Positions 8,337-16,354 of a stretch of 64,000 bases of DNA are shown here, in pieces (position 1 is the first letter of the stretch; each line of letters begins with the position of its first letter). The stretch is taken from positions 248,001-312,000 of the forward strand of contig JAFRTL010000016.1 of the NCBI GenBank assembly GCA_017427065.1. The letters run 5' to 3'. Origin of the DNA: Bacteroidaceae bacterium (GTDB lineage: Bacteria > Bacteroidota > Bacteroidia > Bacteroidales > Bacteroidaceae). The translations under genes were made by a program, and so were the position numbers. The notes under the pieces are model-generated. The model was given only the letters and a program-made list of their open reading frames with translations, was not told the DNA's origin and searched no databases.

Positions 8337-9222
8337 GGATATTGAGGTCGTTCTGGTGAATGATTGCACTCCTGATAACAGTATGCTACTTGCTAAGCGT
8401 TTTATTGCAGATAAAGGGCTTATTGATGGCATTGAGGTGAAGATTGTTGAGCACAATACCAATAAAGGAGTAGCTGTAGCACGAAATACTGGCATGAAAG
8501 CTGCTACGGGCGAGTACCTCTTCTTTCTAGATAGTGATGACTGGTTGCCCGATAATTCCATCCAGTCTCTTGCTCATTTGGTTGAGAAATTTCCAGGAGT
8601 TGATATTGTAGCTGGCAATTATCATTGTACAAGTCCTAAACATAAGTGGCTTGATCTCAGAGATAAATTGTTCCCCGAATATGTTAATGATAAACAATGG
8701 ATTCTTGACCACCTATTATTGCCTGATAGAAAGGGGATATATGGAACAGTTACTAATAAGTTAATAAGACGTCAGATGGTTTTGCAATATGATATGTGGT
8801 TTAAAGAAGGTGGTGTTGTCGAAGATGAGTACTGGAAATATATGTATGCGGATAAATGGGAGTCTATGGCATTTTGTCTGGATTATACTTATATTTACGT
8901 AACAAGGGAAAATTCACTTATGACATCCATGAAAGACAAAACTCTTCTAAATTTGACAATGCTGTCTATTTATGGTGTTTTTCTAAAAAAGTCATTGAAT
9001 TTCAGTAAAGAAAACTATAAGAACCTTTTAATTAAGATACAAAGTCTGGTATCTAAATATGGTATACCTGATTATAAATCGTATTCAGTTATATATAAAC
9101 AGGCAATGAGAGAGTTTGCTAGTTATAAGAAGTTACCCTATAATGTCCGTCTGTGTTTTTACTATATGTCTTTACCTCGTTTCTTTGTCAGAAGTAAAGT
9201 GCTGAGACTTTTCTTTATTTAA
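8251..9222 (+). CDS. Glycosyltransferase family 2
   Basis: Protein of 323 residues with a normal GT2 start (MKISIIIPIYGVEPYI). The nucleotide-binding acid pair is N37-D38 rather than the usual DD, followed by TPDNS; D94-S-D96-D97 is the metal-binding motif. The start must be 8251, because the first strand and the conserved YYQTYKDIE segment would otherwise be lost; this places it 86 bases inside the preceding gene. It is the last of the first glycosyltransferase run; an 87-base spacer follows before a secreted FGE-like gene. Confidence 0.87.
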   Translation: MKISIIIPIYGVEPYIEKCLKSVYYQTYKDIEVVLVNDCTPDNSMLLAKRFIADKGLIDGIEVKIVEHNTNKGVAVARNTGMKAATGEYLFFLDSDDWLPDNSIQSLAHLVEKFPGVDIVAGNYHCTSPKHKWLDLRDKLFPEYVNDKQWILDHLLLPDRKGIYGTVTNKLIRRQMVLQYDMWFKEGGVVEDEYWKYMYADKWESMAFCLDYTYIYVTRENSLMTSMKDKTLLNLTMLSIYGVFLKKSLNFSKENYKNLLIKIQSLVSKYGIPDYKSYSVIYKQAMREFASYKKLPYNVRLCFYYMSLPRFFVRSKVLRLFFI

Positions 9223-9309
9223 TTATTATTGATTAATGTGAGGTAGAAGAGGCCTACTTAATCTTTGGTTTAGATTGAATTGGATTTTAACTATAAAGTA
9301 TAATAGACT

Positions 9310-10068
9310 ATGAATATGAAACGGGATTTTATATTATTGGCTTTACTGCTATGTGGAGGTATGGTTTTCGCACAGCAGAATCGTGAGAGTATTTTGGAGA
9401 ATTTAGTGAACAACATGGTGGCTGTAGAAGGGGGTACTTTTCTGATGGGGGCTACCGAAGAGCAGGGAGAGGATATCTATCTGAATGAGCGCCCTGCGCA
9501 TGAGGTGACGTTGTCTGGCTTTTCCATTGGTAAGTATGAGGTGACGCAGGAAGAGTGGGAAGCAGTGATGGGAGCAAATCCTTCTAAAGTGAAAGGGAAG
9601 AAGCATCCTGTGGAGCAGGTAAGTTGGGAGGATTGTCAGGTGTTCATCCAGAAGCTCAATGAACTGACTGGAAAGGAGTTCCGTCTGCCTACAGAGGCCG
9701 AATGGGAATACGCTGCTCGTGGCGGTGCCTTGAGTAAAGGGTTTAAGTATGCTGGTAGTAATGATATGAGCGAAGTGGGTTGGTATCGACAGACGGAGGC
9801 TTATCCTACGCAGGATGTGGGGAAGAAGGCTCCCAATGAACTGGGGCTCTATGATATGAGTGGTAATGTGATGGAGTGGTGCAGTGACGGCTATGGTGCC
9901 TATCAACCAGAGGCACAGGTAGATCCAAAGGGGACTGAAATTCCTTCAAGTCGTGTGTATCGTGGTGGTAGCTGGAACTATAGAGAGCGTAACTGCCGTG
10001 TTTCCTGCCGTGCCGATGCTAAAGCATCTACCGTTGCAAGTCATATTGGACTGAGGTTGGCAATGTGA
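9310..10068 (+). CDS. Secreted formylglycine-generating-enzyme/SUMF1 domain protein
   Basis: A 252-residue protein with a cleavable signal peptide (hydrophobic to about residue 20, VFA-Q site) and one SUMF1/FGE domain: GGTFLMGAT near 42, the RLPTEAEWEYAARGG block near 133, GLYDMSGNVMEWC near 177 and a C-terminal RGGSW....NCRVSCRA block. Two cysteines are present in NCRVSC, but their spacing differs from the catalytic pair of eukaryotic FGE, so sulfatase activation is not shown; many bacterial relatives are structural or binding proteins. The location is probably the periplasm. It stands between the glycosyltransferases and a repeat-rich island, and may not belong to the glycan pathway. Confidence 0.85.
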   Translation: MNMKRDFILLALLLCGGMVFAQQNRESILENLVNNMVAVEGGTFLMGATEEQGEDIYLNERPAHEVTLSGFSIGKYEVTQEEWEAVMGANPSKVKGKKHPVEQVSWEDCQVFIQKLNELTGKEFRLPTEAEWEYAARGGALSKGFKYAGSNDMSEVGWYRQTEAYPTQDVGKKAPNELGLYDMSGNVMEWCSDGYGAYQPEAQVDPKGTEIPSSRVYRGGSWNYRERNCRVSCRADAKASTVASHIGLRLAM

Positions 10069-10096
10069 TGCGTGTTGTGTTTAGTTCAGAGTGAAT

Positions 10097-10250
10097 AGTT
10101 TAGGGCTTAGAGTTTGGAGTTATTGAACATTGAGCATTGAACATTGAGCATTGAACATTAACTATGTTAATTTTGCTCACACTCAGCATAGCTGATGCTA
10201 GCATCGCTATGCTCTCGCTTAATCGCAAAATTGAGCATTGAACATTAAGG
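10097..10250. repeat. Composite heptamer hairpin element between convergent genes
   Basis: Degenerate TTTAGGG-type units at about 10099-10118 are followed by five ATTGAAC/ATTGAGC units (10122-10159), then by a core with AGCATAG-type palindromes (10174-10216), and by GCAAAATTGAGC-type sequence again up to 10246. It lies after the stop of the FGE-like gene and before the DUF3987 gene of opposite orientation. Confidence 0.75.
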
Positions 10251-10271
10251 CTTTCATGAGAATTTAATTGG

Positions 10272-10303
10272 AAGGTGCTGCTCTCACGAGTAGCACCTTT
10301 TTG
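10272..10303 (+). terminator. Rho-independent terminator
   Basis: AAGGTGCT at 10272-10279 pairs with AGCACCTT at 10292-10299, followed by a T-rich run. It would end transcription of the FGE-like gene, before the convergent DUF3987 gene. Confidence 0.75.
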
Positions 10304-10329
10304 TTTATGGCTGCTGTTGCATTAGGGAG

Positions 10330-10361
10330 AAAACTAACTGTATACTGTATACCTGTATACC
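10330..10361. repeat. Left arm of a 32-bp perfect inverted repeat framing the DUF3987 gene
   Basis: The 32 bases here are the exact reverse complement of 12151-12182, 1.79 kb away, and the match stops sharply at both ends. Each arm contains three direct copies of a GTATACA(G) unit (7-8 base period) followed by GTTAGTTTT in the right-arm reading. The left arm ends two bases before the stop codon of the DUF3987 gene. The arrangement looks like the ends or recombination/binding sites of a discrete element. Confidence 0.85.
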
Positions 10362-10363
10362 TT

Positions 10364-11656
10364 TTATGCAGCATTGTGCCTGCTTAGATAGAGATTGGTT
10401 TTCTTGTAAGTACCTGCATCAGAGGATCTTTCAATCAGATTTCTTATCATCCACGAATTGAGCATGTTCTTCGGGTTCTCATCCAAGCCTTGACTACGGC
10501 GTACTTCTTTCAGTTGTTCGCGCGTGAAAGTATCGGGCAAGAGGTCGAGCATATTCTTAGGGCCATACTTTCTTAAGGTAGTCTGTTGATGCATAAGCAT
10601 CGTCAACTGTGCTCCAAAGAAACGCATCTTGCACCACATGTCGTACTCCTCACTCCAACGCATAAACGCGGCAATCTCCTCACTCCATTGCTTTCCTTCC
10701 ATGATATAGAGCAGCATGGCCTTGTGATAGGCGATGAGATTGGCACGGAAGGAGAGGGTTTCGAACGCTTCATTGTCGCTAAGTTGCGCAAACTCGGCAT
10801 TCTCTTCCTTCAGTGTCATCGCCAATTCCTCGGCTTCCGGACATCGGATTAGGCCACTGGCTTCATTCAGACGGTCAATGTAGGGTTTTAGGGCTTCTGC
10901 AAAAGTAGGTCCATAATCGCCGATTATCGGCATGTCATCTCCTATGTGATGCTCGATGGTACAGAAGTTGATGCGTGAGACAGTACCATTCATCAGATCA
11001 TTTCGGAAGAAATGCTGTCCTCCACCAATGGTACTGCTGGCGTTCCAGTTCCAACGCACGCGCACGTTGGCAGTCACGGCATCCAATCCAATGCGTTCCT
11101 GACCATAGTTCCCGCAATCGAAGGCCAAGCGAAGGATCTGACTGACTTGTTGCCCGTTCTTTCCAGCCTTCAGTTGGTTAAGCAGCTCTATCTCATCCAT
11201 CTGTGAATAGAGAAAATGCCCATTAGCGTCCTTCAAGCGCTGCACAAAGGCGGCATTCGTAAGGTCAGAACTCAGTACCTGAATAATCAGGTCATCAGGT
11301 CGTTCCGGTCGATTCTCTCCTCTTGGAAAGCGCTTCAATAGTTCTTTGTACTCCTCCTCACGTTGACGATTCTCGGAATCACGTTCCAGAATGTCCGCAA
11401 GGATATAGCTTATAGGCGCATTGACAGCCGACTTTCCGCTGCTCATCTTAGCCAATAAGCAGCACATGAAGGCAGGTTCGTGTTCCACATTATCTATATA
11501 ATGGAACTTCACGCCACGGAGATGGGCACCAAGCGCAGGAAAAATGGCATGCGCCAGTGCAGGTTTCAACTTTGCAGGAACTCTACTTGTGAGCAGTTCC
11601 ACACTCGAGGGCAGTTTTGAGGGCAATGCCGGGGCCACTTCAGTAAAATTGTACAT
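10364..11656 (-). CDS. DUF3987 family protein, primase/VirE-associated type
   Basis: A 430-residue protein that matches the DUF3987 domain seen C-terminal to BT4734/VirE-like primase domains in Bacteroides phage, ICE and capsule-locus genes. AKMSSGKSAV at 69-78 is a Walker-A-like loop; a DGNG/QMDE segment near 165-177 could hold the acidic Walker B. The usual N-terminal primase-like domain is absent, so this is either a stand-alone form or a truncated one. The C-terminus (RNLIERSSDAGTYKK) is intact. The gene opposes the glycan operon and fills the interval between the arms of a 32-bp inverted repeat, which suggests a mobile or formerly mobile unit. Its biochemical function is not established. 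Confidence 0.75.
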   Translation of the reverse strand: MYNFTEVAPALPSKLPSSVELLTSRVPAKLKPALAHAIFPALGAHLRGVKFHYIDNVEHEPAFMCCLLAKMSSGKSAVNAPISYILADILERDSENRQREEEYKELLKRFPRGENRPERPDDLIIQVLSSDLTNAAFVQRLKDANGHFLYSQMDEIELLNQLKAGKNGQQVSQILRLAFDCGNYGQERIGLDAVTANVRVRWNWNASSTIGGGQHFFRNDLMNGTVSRINFCTIEHHIGDDMPIIGDYGPTFAEALKPYIDRLNEASGLIRCPEAEELAMTLKEENAEFAQLSDNEAFETLSFRANLIAYHKAMLLYIMEGKQWSEEIAAFMRWSEEYDMWCKMRFFGAQLTMLMHQQTTLRKYGPKNMLDLLPDTFTREQLKEVRRSQGLDENPKNMLNSWMIRNLIERSSDAGTYKKTNLYLSRHNAA

Positions 11657-11695
11657 AGCTTTTTAGGGTTTAAGGTTAATAATAAATTTTTTTTT

Positions 11696-11801
11696 ATTGA
11701 ACATTGAACATTGAGCATTGAGCATTACGGCTTCGCCGTTTTTCCATCCGGATGGGTAACATTGCGCAGCAAAATTCTCAATGTTCAATGCTCAATGTTT
11801 A
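11696..11801. repeat. Heptamer hairpin element with CCATCCGGATGG core
   Basis: ATTGAAC/ATTGAGC units (11697-11727), a small palindrome ACGGCTTCGCCGT, the 12-base palindrome CCATCCGGATGG at 11744-11755, then GTTCAAT/GCTCAAT units in reverse orientation to about 11800. The arms are complementary and can form one long hairpin. The same architecture recurs at 16.2, 20.8, 22.8 and 27.6 kb. Confidence 0.82.
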
Positions 11802-12039
11802 ATATATATAAAAGTTATAATGCAAGAAACCGTTTGTCAAGACCCTTGACGCTTTTTATTTCAAGGTACTCTTATTAGAACTTGAATTATATTCGTTTTC
11901 TTAAATGTTAAAAATGAAAATTTCTTGGACTTGAAGGGAGAAGTTTTGACATTAGTTGCAAGATTGTATATTTATGCAGCCTTTATATCAAATATTTGTA
12001 TATGTATGCAAATTTTGAATTACCCTTATTTTAAACTCT

Positions 12040-12092
12040 CTAGTGAGGTAAAAAAAACTTCCTCACTAGAAAAATAATATTTCCTCGTGAGG
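12040..12092. promoter_or_regulatory. Inverted-repeat cluster of GTGAGG motifs, possible operator
   Basis: CTAGTGAGG at 12040-12048 is an exact inverted partner of CCTCACTAG at 12061-12069, and CCTCGTGAGG follows at 12083-12092. Three related half-sites over 53 bases, within AT-rich DNA inside the 32-bp inverted repeat, look like a protein-binding site or replication/recombination control site. No direct evidence of function. Confidence 0.45.
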
Positions 12093-12150
12093 TGTTTTTA
12101 TCGGGTATTATTATAAAAGTTGTCATGTATTGCATATTTATTCATTTTGA

Positions 12151-12182
12151 GGTATACAGGTATACAGTATACAGTTAGTTTT
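12151..12182. repeat. Right arm of the 32-bp perfect inverted repeat
   Basis: Exact reverse complement of 10330-10361, with the GTATACA-type units in tandem. It closes the interval that holds the DUF3987 gene and its AT-rich leader. Confidence 0.85.
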
Positions 12183-12200
12183 ACGCCTTTATTATTCTGG

Positions 12201-12382
12201 TTTAGAGTTTACGGCTTCGCCGTGAAATTCGGCTTCACCTCAGCATAGCTCAAGCAAGCTTGGCTCTGCATTACAATTTGTGATAATCGGCTGCGTTTCG
12301 TCAAAATAAAGCAAGCTTTCTTTTAAGCAAAACTTGCACGATTATTCAGTTTGCACGAACTTTAGAGTTAAGAGTTTAGGGT
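12201..12382. repeat. Composite repeat of the CTCAGCATAG / AAGCAAGCTT / TTGCACGAAC family
   Basis: TTTAGAG unit, ACGGCTTCGCCGT palindrome, CTCAGCATAGC, CAAGCAAGCTTGG and TTGCACGAAC segments, then TTTAGAG-type units at 12361-12382. Shorter relatives are at 20.85-20.93 kb and 23.82-23.88 kb, so this is a dispersed family. Confidence 0.65.
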
Positions 12383-12384
12383 TT

Positions 12385-12447
12385 TTTCAAAAACGCCCGA
12401 TGAAATATTTCAAAAACGCCCGATGAAATATTTCAAAAACACCCGAT
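12385..12447. repeat. 23-base direct repeat, 2.7 copies, upstream of the DUF4143 ATPase
   Basis: Two identical 23-base units (12385-12407 and 12408-12430) and a 17-base third copy with one change (12431-12447). Each carries AAAACGCCCGATG. The array ends five bases before the -33 box of the ATPase promoter, so it could be an operator or iteron-like site. Confidence 0.8.
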
Positions 12448-12451
12448 AGGC

Positions 12452-12482
12452 TTGGAAAGTTTAAAGAAATGATATAACTTTG
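12452..12482 (+). promoter_or_regulatory. Bacteroidetes-type promoter of the DUF4143 ATPase
   Basis: TTGG at 12452-12455, 19 bases, TAACTTTG at 12475-12482; the ATG follows 17 bases later. Confidence 0.7.
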
Positions 12483-12499
12483 CATCAAAATTATGAAAG

Positions 12500-13795
12500 A
12501 TGAAATATCTGAAACGAATAGCCGATGATATCTTATCCTTGAGGCTGGAGGCTTTTGGGGCTGTCCAGATAAAAGGTCCGAAGTGGTGTGGGAAGACTAC
12601 TACCGCAGAAATGCAGGCTAAAAGTACTGTGAAAATGCAAGATCCAGATAAGCGTGATGGGTATCTTGCCACAGTAAGAACTAAACCTTCACTGTTACTT
12701 AAGGGTGATTATCCCCGATTGATAGACGAATGGCAGGTGGCTCCGTTGCTATGGGATGCAGTGCGACATGCCGTGGATGAAAATCGTCGTAAGGGCATGT
12801 TCATACTTACGGGATCCACTGTGATAGACGATAAAGACGGAGAAATCAAACACAGTGGAACAGGCAGAATTTCATCGATGGCAATGTCTCCGATGAGTCT
12901 CTATGAATCATTGGAATCCAATGGTCTTATATCCTTACGTCAACTTTTTGATGACAAAGATCTGGATATTGATGGCATAACTTCCAATCTATCTGTGGAA
13001 CAACTTATATTCGTGGCATGCCGTGGAGGATGGCCGGCTTCTCTTGATATTAAGAGTGACGAGGCCAAAATGCTTATTGCCAAAGATTATGTGAATATCA
13101 TCTGTGAGGAGGATATCTCTCGAATAGACAATAGGCAGCGTAATCCATCTCTTACTCGATTGATTATGCGCTCGTATGCCCGAAACCTTTGTACGTTGGC
13201 TAAGAAGACAAATATGCTGGCAGATATCTCTGCTGAGATGGAGACTACTGCTATGTCAACTTTTGATGATTATGTTAATGCTTTGGAAAGGCTGTTTGTG
13301 ATAGATGACATAGATGCATGGAATCCATCCATTCGTTCGAAGTCTGTTATACGAACTGGTAAAAAGCGTTGCTTTGTTGATCCGTCTATTGCGGTGGCAG
13401 CCATGGGGGCATCGCCTGAGAGCTTGGAATTGGATTTGAATACATTTGGTTTTATTTTTGAGTGCTTGTGTATTCGTGATTTGAAAGTGTATTCACAAGC
13501 TTTAGGTGGGCACATATCCTATTATCATGACCGAATGGGATTGGAGGCAGATGCGGTGCTTCATTTGGAGGATGGACGATACGCCTTAATTGAATGTAAG
13601 GTGGGTAGTAGGGAAGTGGAGGAAGCCGCAGCGCATCTGCTGAAACTTAAGGAATTGGTTCAGGAAGCTAATGAGAAACGTGAACAAGGAAAGTTAAGGC
13701 TTCCAGATCTACTTATTGTTCTTACAGGTGGTGAGATGGCTTATACTCGAAGTGATGGGGTGAAAGTGATTCCTATCGGTTGCTTGAAAGATTAG
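12500..13795 (+). CDS. AAA ATPase with C-terminal DUF4143 domain
   Basis: A 431-residue protein of the AAA_14/DUF4143 family. Walker A is GPKWCGKT at 26-33 and an acidic LIDEWQ motif at about 74-79 is in the Walker B place. The DUF4143 half ends in EADAVLHLEDGRYALIECK, the E/D...ExK pattern of a PD-(D/E)XK nuclease-like fold. These proteins are widespread in Bacteroidales and archaea, usually as lone genes, and their function is not established. Start at 12500 was chosen over an out-of-frame ATG at 12493. It has its own promoter and repeat array, and it is inserted between the glycosyltransferase run and the GDP-fucose genes, so it is probably an acquired cargo gene rather than part of glycan synthesis. 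Confidence 0.85.
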   Translation: MKYLKRIADDILSLRLEAFGAVQIKGPKWCGKTTTAEMQAKSTVKMQDPDKRDGYLATVRTKPSLLLKGDYPRLIDEWQVAPLLWDAVRHAVDENRRKGMFILTGSTVIDDKDGEIKHSGTGRISSMAMSPMSLYESLESNGLISLRQLFDDKDLDIDGITSNLSVEQLIFVACRGGWPASLDIKSDEAKMLIAKDYVNIICEEDISRIDNRQRNPSLTRLIMRSYARNLCTLAKKTNMLADISAEMETTAMSTFDDYVNALERLFVIDDIDAWNPSIRSKSVIRTGKKRCFVDPSIAVAAMGASPESLELDLNTFGFIFECLCIRDLKVYSQALGGHISYYHDRMGLEADAVLHLEDGRYALIECKVGSREVEEAAAHLLKLKELVQEANEKREQGKLRLPDLLIVLTGGEMAYTRSDGVKVIPIGCLKD

Positions 13796-13867
13796 AGTTT
13801 AGGGTTTAGGGTTTAGAGTTAAGGGTTATTGAACATTGAGCATTGAACATTGAACATTGAACATTAT
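13794..13867. repeat. Heptamer arrays of both families in front of gmd
   Basis: TTTAGRG-type units (about 13797-13828) pass directly into ATTGAAC/ATTGAGC units (13829-13864). The gmd start codon follows nine bases later. Confidence 0.82.
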
Positions 13868-13873
13868 TTATAT

Positions 13874-14995
13874 ATGAAAACAGCATTGATAACGGGAGTG
13901 ACGGGACAGGATGGATCGTACCTGAGTGAGTTCCTTTTGGAGAAGGGATATGAGGTGCATGGCATTATCCGTCGCTCGTCAGTGGACTATCGTGAACGTA
14001 TTGCGCATTTGGAGGGGCATCCGCACTTCCACTTGCACTATGGGGATATGGGCGACTCGATGAGTATCATGCAGATAGTGAGCAAGGTGCGCCCAGATGA
14101 GATATACAACCTGGCGGCGCAGAGTCATGTGCAGGTGAGCTTCGATGCGCCTGAATATACGGCCAACGTGGATGCCACGGGTGTGCTGCGTATCTTGGAG
14201 GCGGTGCGTATGTGCGGACTGGCAGAGACTTGCCGCATCTATCAGGCATCGACTTCGGAGCTGTATGGCAAGGTGGAGGAGGTGCCGCAGAATGAGAACA
14301 CGCCGTTCCATCCGTACAGTCCGTATGCCGTGGCGAAGCTCTATGGCTTCTGGATCGTGAAGGAGTACCGTGATGCATATGGGATGTTTTGTTGCTCGGG
14401 TATCCTCTTCAACCATGAGAGCGAGCGACGCGGAGAGACCTTCGTGACGCGTAAAATCACGTTGGCAGCTGCACGTATCGCCCAAGGAAAGCAGGATAAG
14501 TTGTACCTAGGTAATCTGGACAGCCTACGTGACTGGGGCTATGCCAAGGATTATGTGGAGTGCATGTGGCTTATCCTCCAGCAGGAGAAACCCGATGATT
14601 TCGTCATCGCCACAGGCGTGCAGCACACCGTCCGTGAGTTCTGCCAACTGGCCTTCCGCCACGTAGGCATCGAGTTAGAGTTCGTAGGCCAAGGCTTAAA
14701 CGAAGTCGGTATCTGCAAAGCTACTCTAAACTCTAAACTCTCAACTTTAAACTTAGAGGGCAAAGCCCTTGTTGAGGTTAGTCCTGACTTCTACCGCCCA
14801 ACGGATGTAGTAAACCTCTGGGGTGATCCTACAAAGGCTAAAGCTAAGTTGGGTTGGAATCCGTCAAAGACCTCTTTCGAGCAGCTCGTGCAGCTCATGG
14901 TAGAGGCAGATATGGCGAAAGTAGCGTCGGATGAGGCGGCCGCACGAGTCCGCGTTAACCTCGCTGAGTACCTTGAAAAGGGCGTGGTGAAATAG
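13874..14995 (+). CDS. gmd: GDP-mannose 4,6-dehydratase
   Basis: Converts GDP-D-mannose to GDP-4-keto-6-deoxymannose, the first step to GDP-L-fucose. 373 residues, typical length about 360. [10 protein letters not shown] at 8-17 is the NADP-binding motif; the STSELYGKV segment and YSPYAVAK motif supply the catalytic Thr/Ser, Tyr and Lys; the C-terminal [16 protein letters not shown] block is diagnostic of Gmd. I start at 13874, because the frame upstream lies in heptamer repeats. About 11 extra residues ([11 protein letters not shown]) are encoded by five heptamers of the TTTAGAG family inserted in frame at 14724-14758, just before the conserved GKALVEV segment. Downstream, fcl follows after a 57-base heptamer array. 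Confidence 0.96.
   Translation: MKTALITGVTGQDGSYLSEFLLEKGYEVHGIIRRSSVDYRERIAHLEGHPHFHLHYGDMGDSMSIMQIVSKVRPDEIYNLAAQSHVQVSFDAPEYTANVDATGVLRILEAVRMCGLAETCRIYQASTSELYGKVEEVPQNENTPFHPYSPYAVAKLYGFWIVKEYRDAYGMFCCSGILFNHESERRGETFVTRKITLAAARIAQGKQDKLYLGNLDSLRDWGYAKDYVECMWLILQQEKPDDFVIATGVQHTVREFCQLAFRHVGIELEFVGQGLNEVGICKATLNSKLSTLNLEGKALVEVSPDFYRPTDVVNLWGDPTKAKAKLGWNPSKTSFEQLVQLMVEADMAKVASDEAAARVRVNLAEYLEKGVVK
14724..14758. repeat. In-frame heptamer array inside gmd
   Basis: Five units in the reverse orientation of the TTTAGAG family: CTCTAAA, CTCTAAA, CTCTCAA, CTTTAAA, CTTAGAG. The single base change in unit three (C at 14742) turns what would be an in-frame TAA into TCA, so the reading frame stays open. 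Confidence 0.85.
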
Positions 14996-15050
14996 TTTAG
15001 AGTTTAGAGCTTAGAGTTTAGGGTTAAGAGTTTAGAGTTAAGAGTTTAGA
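14996..15050. repeat. TTTAGRG heptamer array between gmd and fcl
   Basis: About eight units (TTTAGAG, TTTAGGG, TTAAGAG and variants) fill the whole spacer; the gmd TAG stop immediately precedes the first unit and the fcl ATG follows the last. Confidence 0.88.
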
Positions 15051-15052
15051 GA

Positions 15053-16222
15053 ATGTTAGATAAGAAAAGTAAGATTTTTGTTGCAGGTCATCATGGATTG
15101 GTGGGCTCCGCCATTTGGAACAACCTGATGGCGAAAGGCTACACCAACCTGGTGGGAAGAACCCACAAGGAGTTGGACCTCACGGACCAACTGGCAGTGC
15201 GACGTTTCTTCGATGAGGAGCGCCCCGATACCGTGGTACTCGCTGCCGCTCATGTGGGCGGCATCATGGCCAACTCGCTCTATCGCGCGGACTTTCTGAT
15301 GGAGAATATGAAAATACAGTGCAACGTGATCAGTGAAGCGTATGCCCATGGGGTGGAGAAGTTGCTCTTCTTAGGCAGCACATGCATCTATCCCAAGGAT
15401 GCACCGCAGCCGATGAAGGAGGATGCCTTGCTAACTTCTCCATTAGAATATACCAATGAGGAGTATGCCATTGCGAAGATCGCCGGACTGAAGATGTGCG
15501 AGAGCTATAATTTGCAGTATGGCACTAATTACATCGCCGTGATGCCCACCAACCTCTATGGTCCCAATGACAACTTCCACTTGGAAAACAGCCACGTGAT
15601 GCCCGCCATGATCCGCAAGATCTACCTCGCCAAGCTCTTGCATGAAGGCAATTGGGAGAAGATCGCTGCCGACCTGAATAAGCGCCCTATTGTCAACGTT
15701 AACGTTAACGTCAACGTTAAAGATGCTTTGGCGAAGTATGGTATTTATGACAACCGCGTCGTGCTTTGGGGCACAGGCAAGCCATTGCGTGAGTTCTTGT
15801 GGAGCGAGGAGATGGCAGATGCGAGCGTATATATCCTATTGCATGTGGACTTTAAGGATATTATTGGCATAGAGAAATATTCCAGTGTGCATTATGGCAC
15901 CAGTGCCAATGGTTTCACCGACCGTAATACGAATGCTGGGCGCGGTGGTGCTATCCCCAGTTTGGGTGAGATTCGCAACTGCCATATCAACGTAGGTACA
16001 GGCAAGGAGCTGACCATTCGTGAGCTAGCTGAGCTGGTGGCCAAGACCGTTGGTTTCACTGGCTCCATCGAGTTTGATGCCTCGAAACCAGATGGTACTC
16101 CTCGCAAGCTGATCGATGTAAGTAAGCTCCATCGCTTAGGTTGGCACCACAAGGTGGAGATTGAAGAGGGCGTGCGAAGGCTTTTCCAATGGTACGAGGA
16201 TTCATTGAACATTGAGAATTGA
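15053..16222 (+). CDS. fcl: GDP-L-fucose synthase
   Basis: Epimerase/reductase that turns the Gmd product into GDP-L-fucose. GHHGLVGSA at 12-20 is the NADP-binding motif; LGSTCIYPK and YAIAKIAG carry the catalytic Ser/Cys, Tyr and Lys; WGTGKPLREFLWSEEMADA is the family signature. The length (389) is larger than E. coli Fcl (321), as in other Bacteroidetes forms. In the variable loop before KDALAKYGI a hexanucleotide repeat encodes five Val and four Asn in alternation. The C-terminus SLNIEN and its TGA stop are read from ATTGAAC-type heptamers. Together with gmd it supplies donor for the GT10 enzyme at 6.0 kb. Confidence 0.95.
   Translation: MLDKKSKIFVAGHHGLVGSAIWNNLMAKGYTNLVGRTHKELDLTDQLAVRRFFDEERPDTVVLAAAHVGGIMANSLYRADFLMENMKIQCNVISEAYAHGVEKLLFLGSTCIYPKDAPQPMKEDALLTSPLEYTNEEYAIAKIAGLKMCESYNLQYGTNYIAVMPTNLYGPNDNFHLENSHVMPAMIRKIYLAKLLHEGNWEKIAADLNKRPIVNVNVNVNVKDALAKYGIYDNRVVLWGTGKPLREFLWSEEMADASVYILLHVDFKDIIGIEKYSSVHYGTSANGFTDRNTNAGRGGAIPSLGEIRNCHINVGTGKELTIRELAELVAKTVGFTGSIEFDASKPDGTPRKLIDVSKLHRLGWHHKVEIEEGVRRLFQWYEDSLNIEN
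15692..15720. repeat. GTYAAC hexanucleotide repeat inside fcl
   Basis: GTCAAC, GTTAAC, GTTAAC, GTCAAC, GTTAA in tandem; encodes an alternating Val-Asn run. A change in copy number would keep the frame. Confidence 0.85.
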
Positions 16223-16310
16223 ACATTAACTATGCAGTATGAATCCATCCGGATGGGAACGGCGAAGTCGTAATGTTCAATGCTCAATGTTCAATGTTCA
16301 ATGTTCAATA
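16203..16310. repeat. Heptamer hairpin element with CCATCCGGATGG core
   Basis: ATTGAAC/ATTGAGA units (16204-16227) overlap the fcl stop codon; the core palindrome CCATCCGGATGG lies at 16245-16256; GTTCAAT/GCTCAAT units fill 16272-16309. Confidence 0.85.
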
Positions 16311-16354
16311 AAAAAATATAGAGTATTATTAGTAATTAATATAAACAAAGTATT

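Larger units (their letters stand above)
11657..12499. other. 843-base non-coding, repeat-rich region between divergent genes
   Basis: No open frame of useful length. It contains, in order: a short TTTAGGG remnant (11662-11673), a heptamer hairpin element (11696-11801), very AT-rich DNA (11801-12150) with small inverted repeats at 11836-11850 (GTCAAG/CTTGAC) and 12040-12092, the right arm of the 32-bp inverted repeat, a second composite repeat, three 23-base direct repeats and the promoter of the DUF4143 ATPase. Confidence 0.8.

Noticed and set aside
10364-11656. DUF3987 gene as a transposase between inverted repeats
   Set aside because: The motifs are those of a primase-associated P-loop protein; no DDE, serine or tyrosine recombinase motif is visible.
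13850-13873. Upstream start for gmd that adds MNIEHYLY
   Set aside because: These residues come from the ATTGAAC array; the dinucleotide-binding motif is at the normal place from the ATG at 13874.
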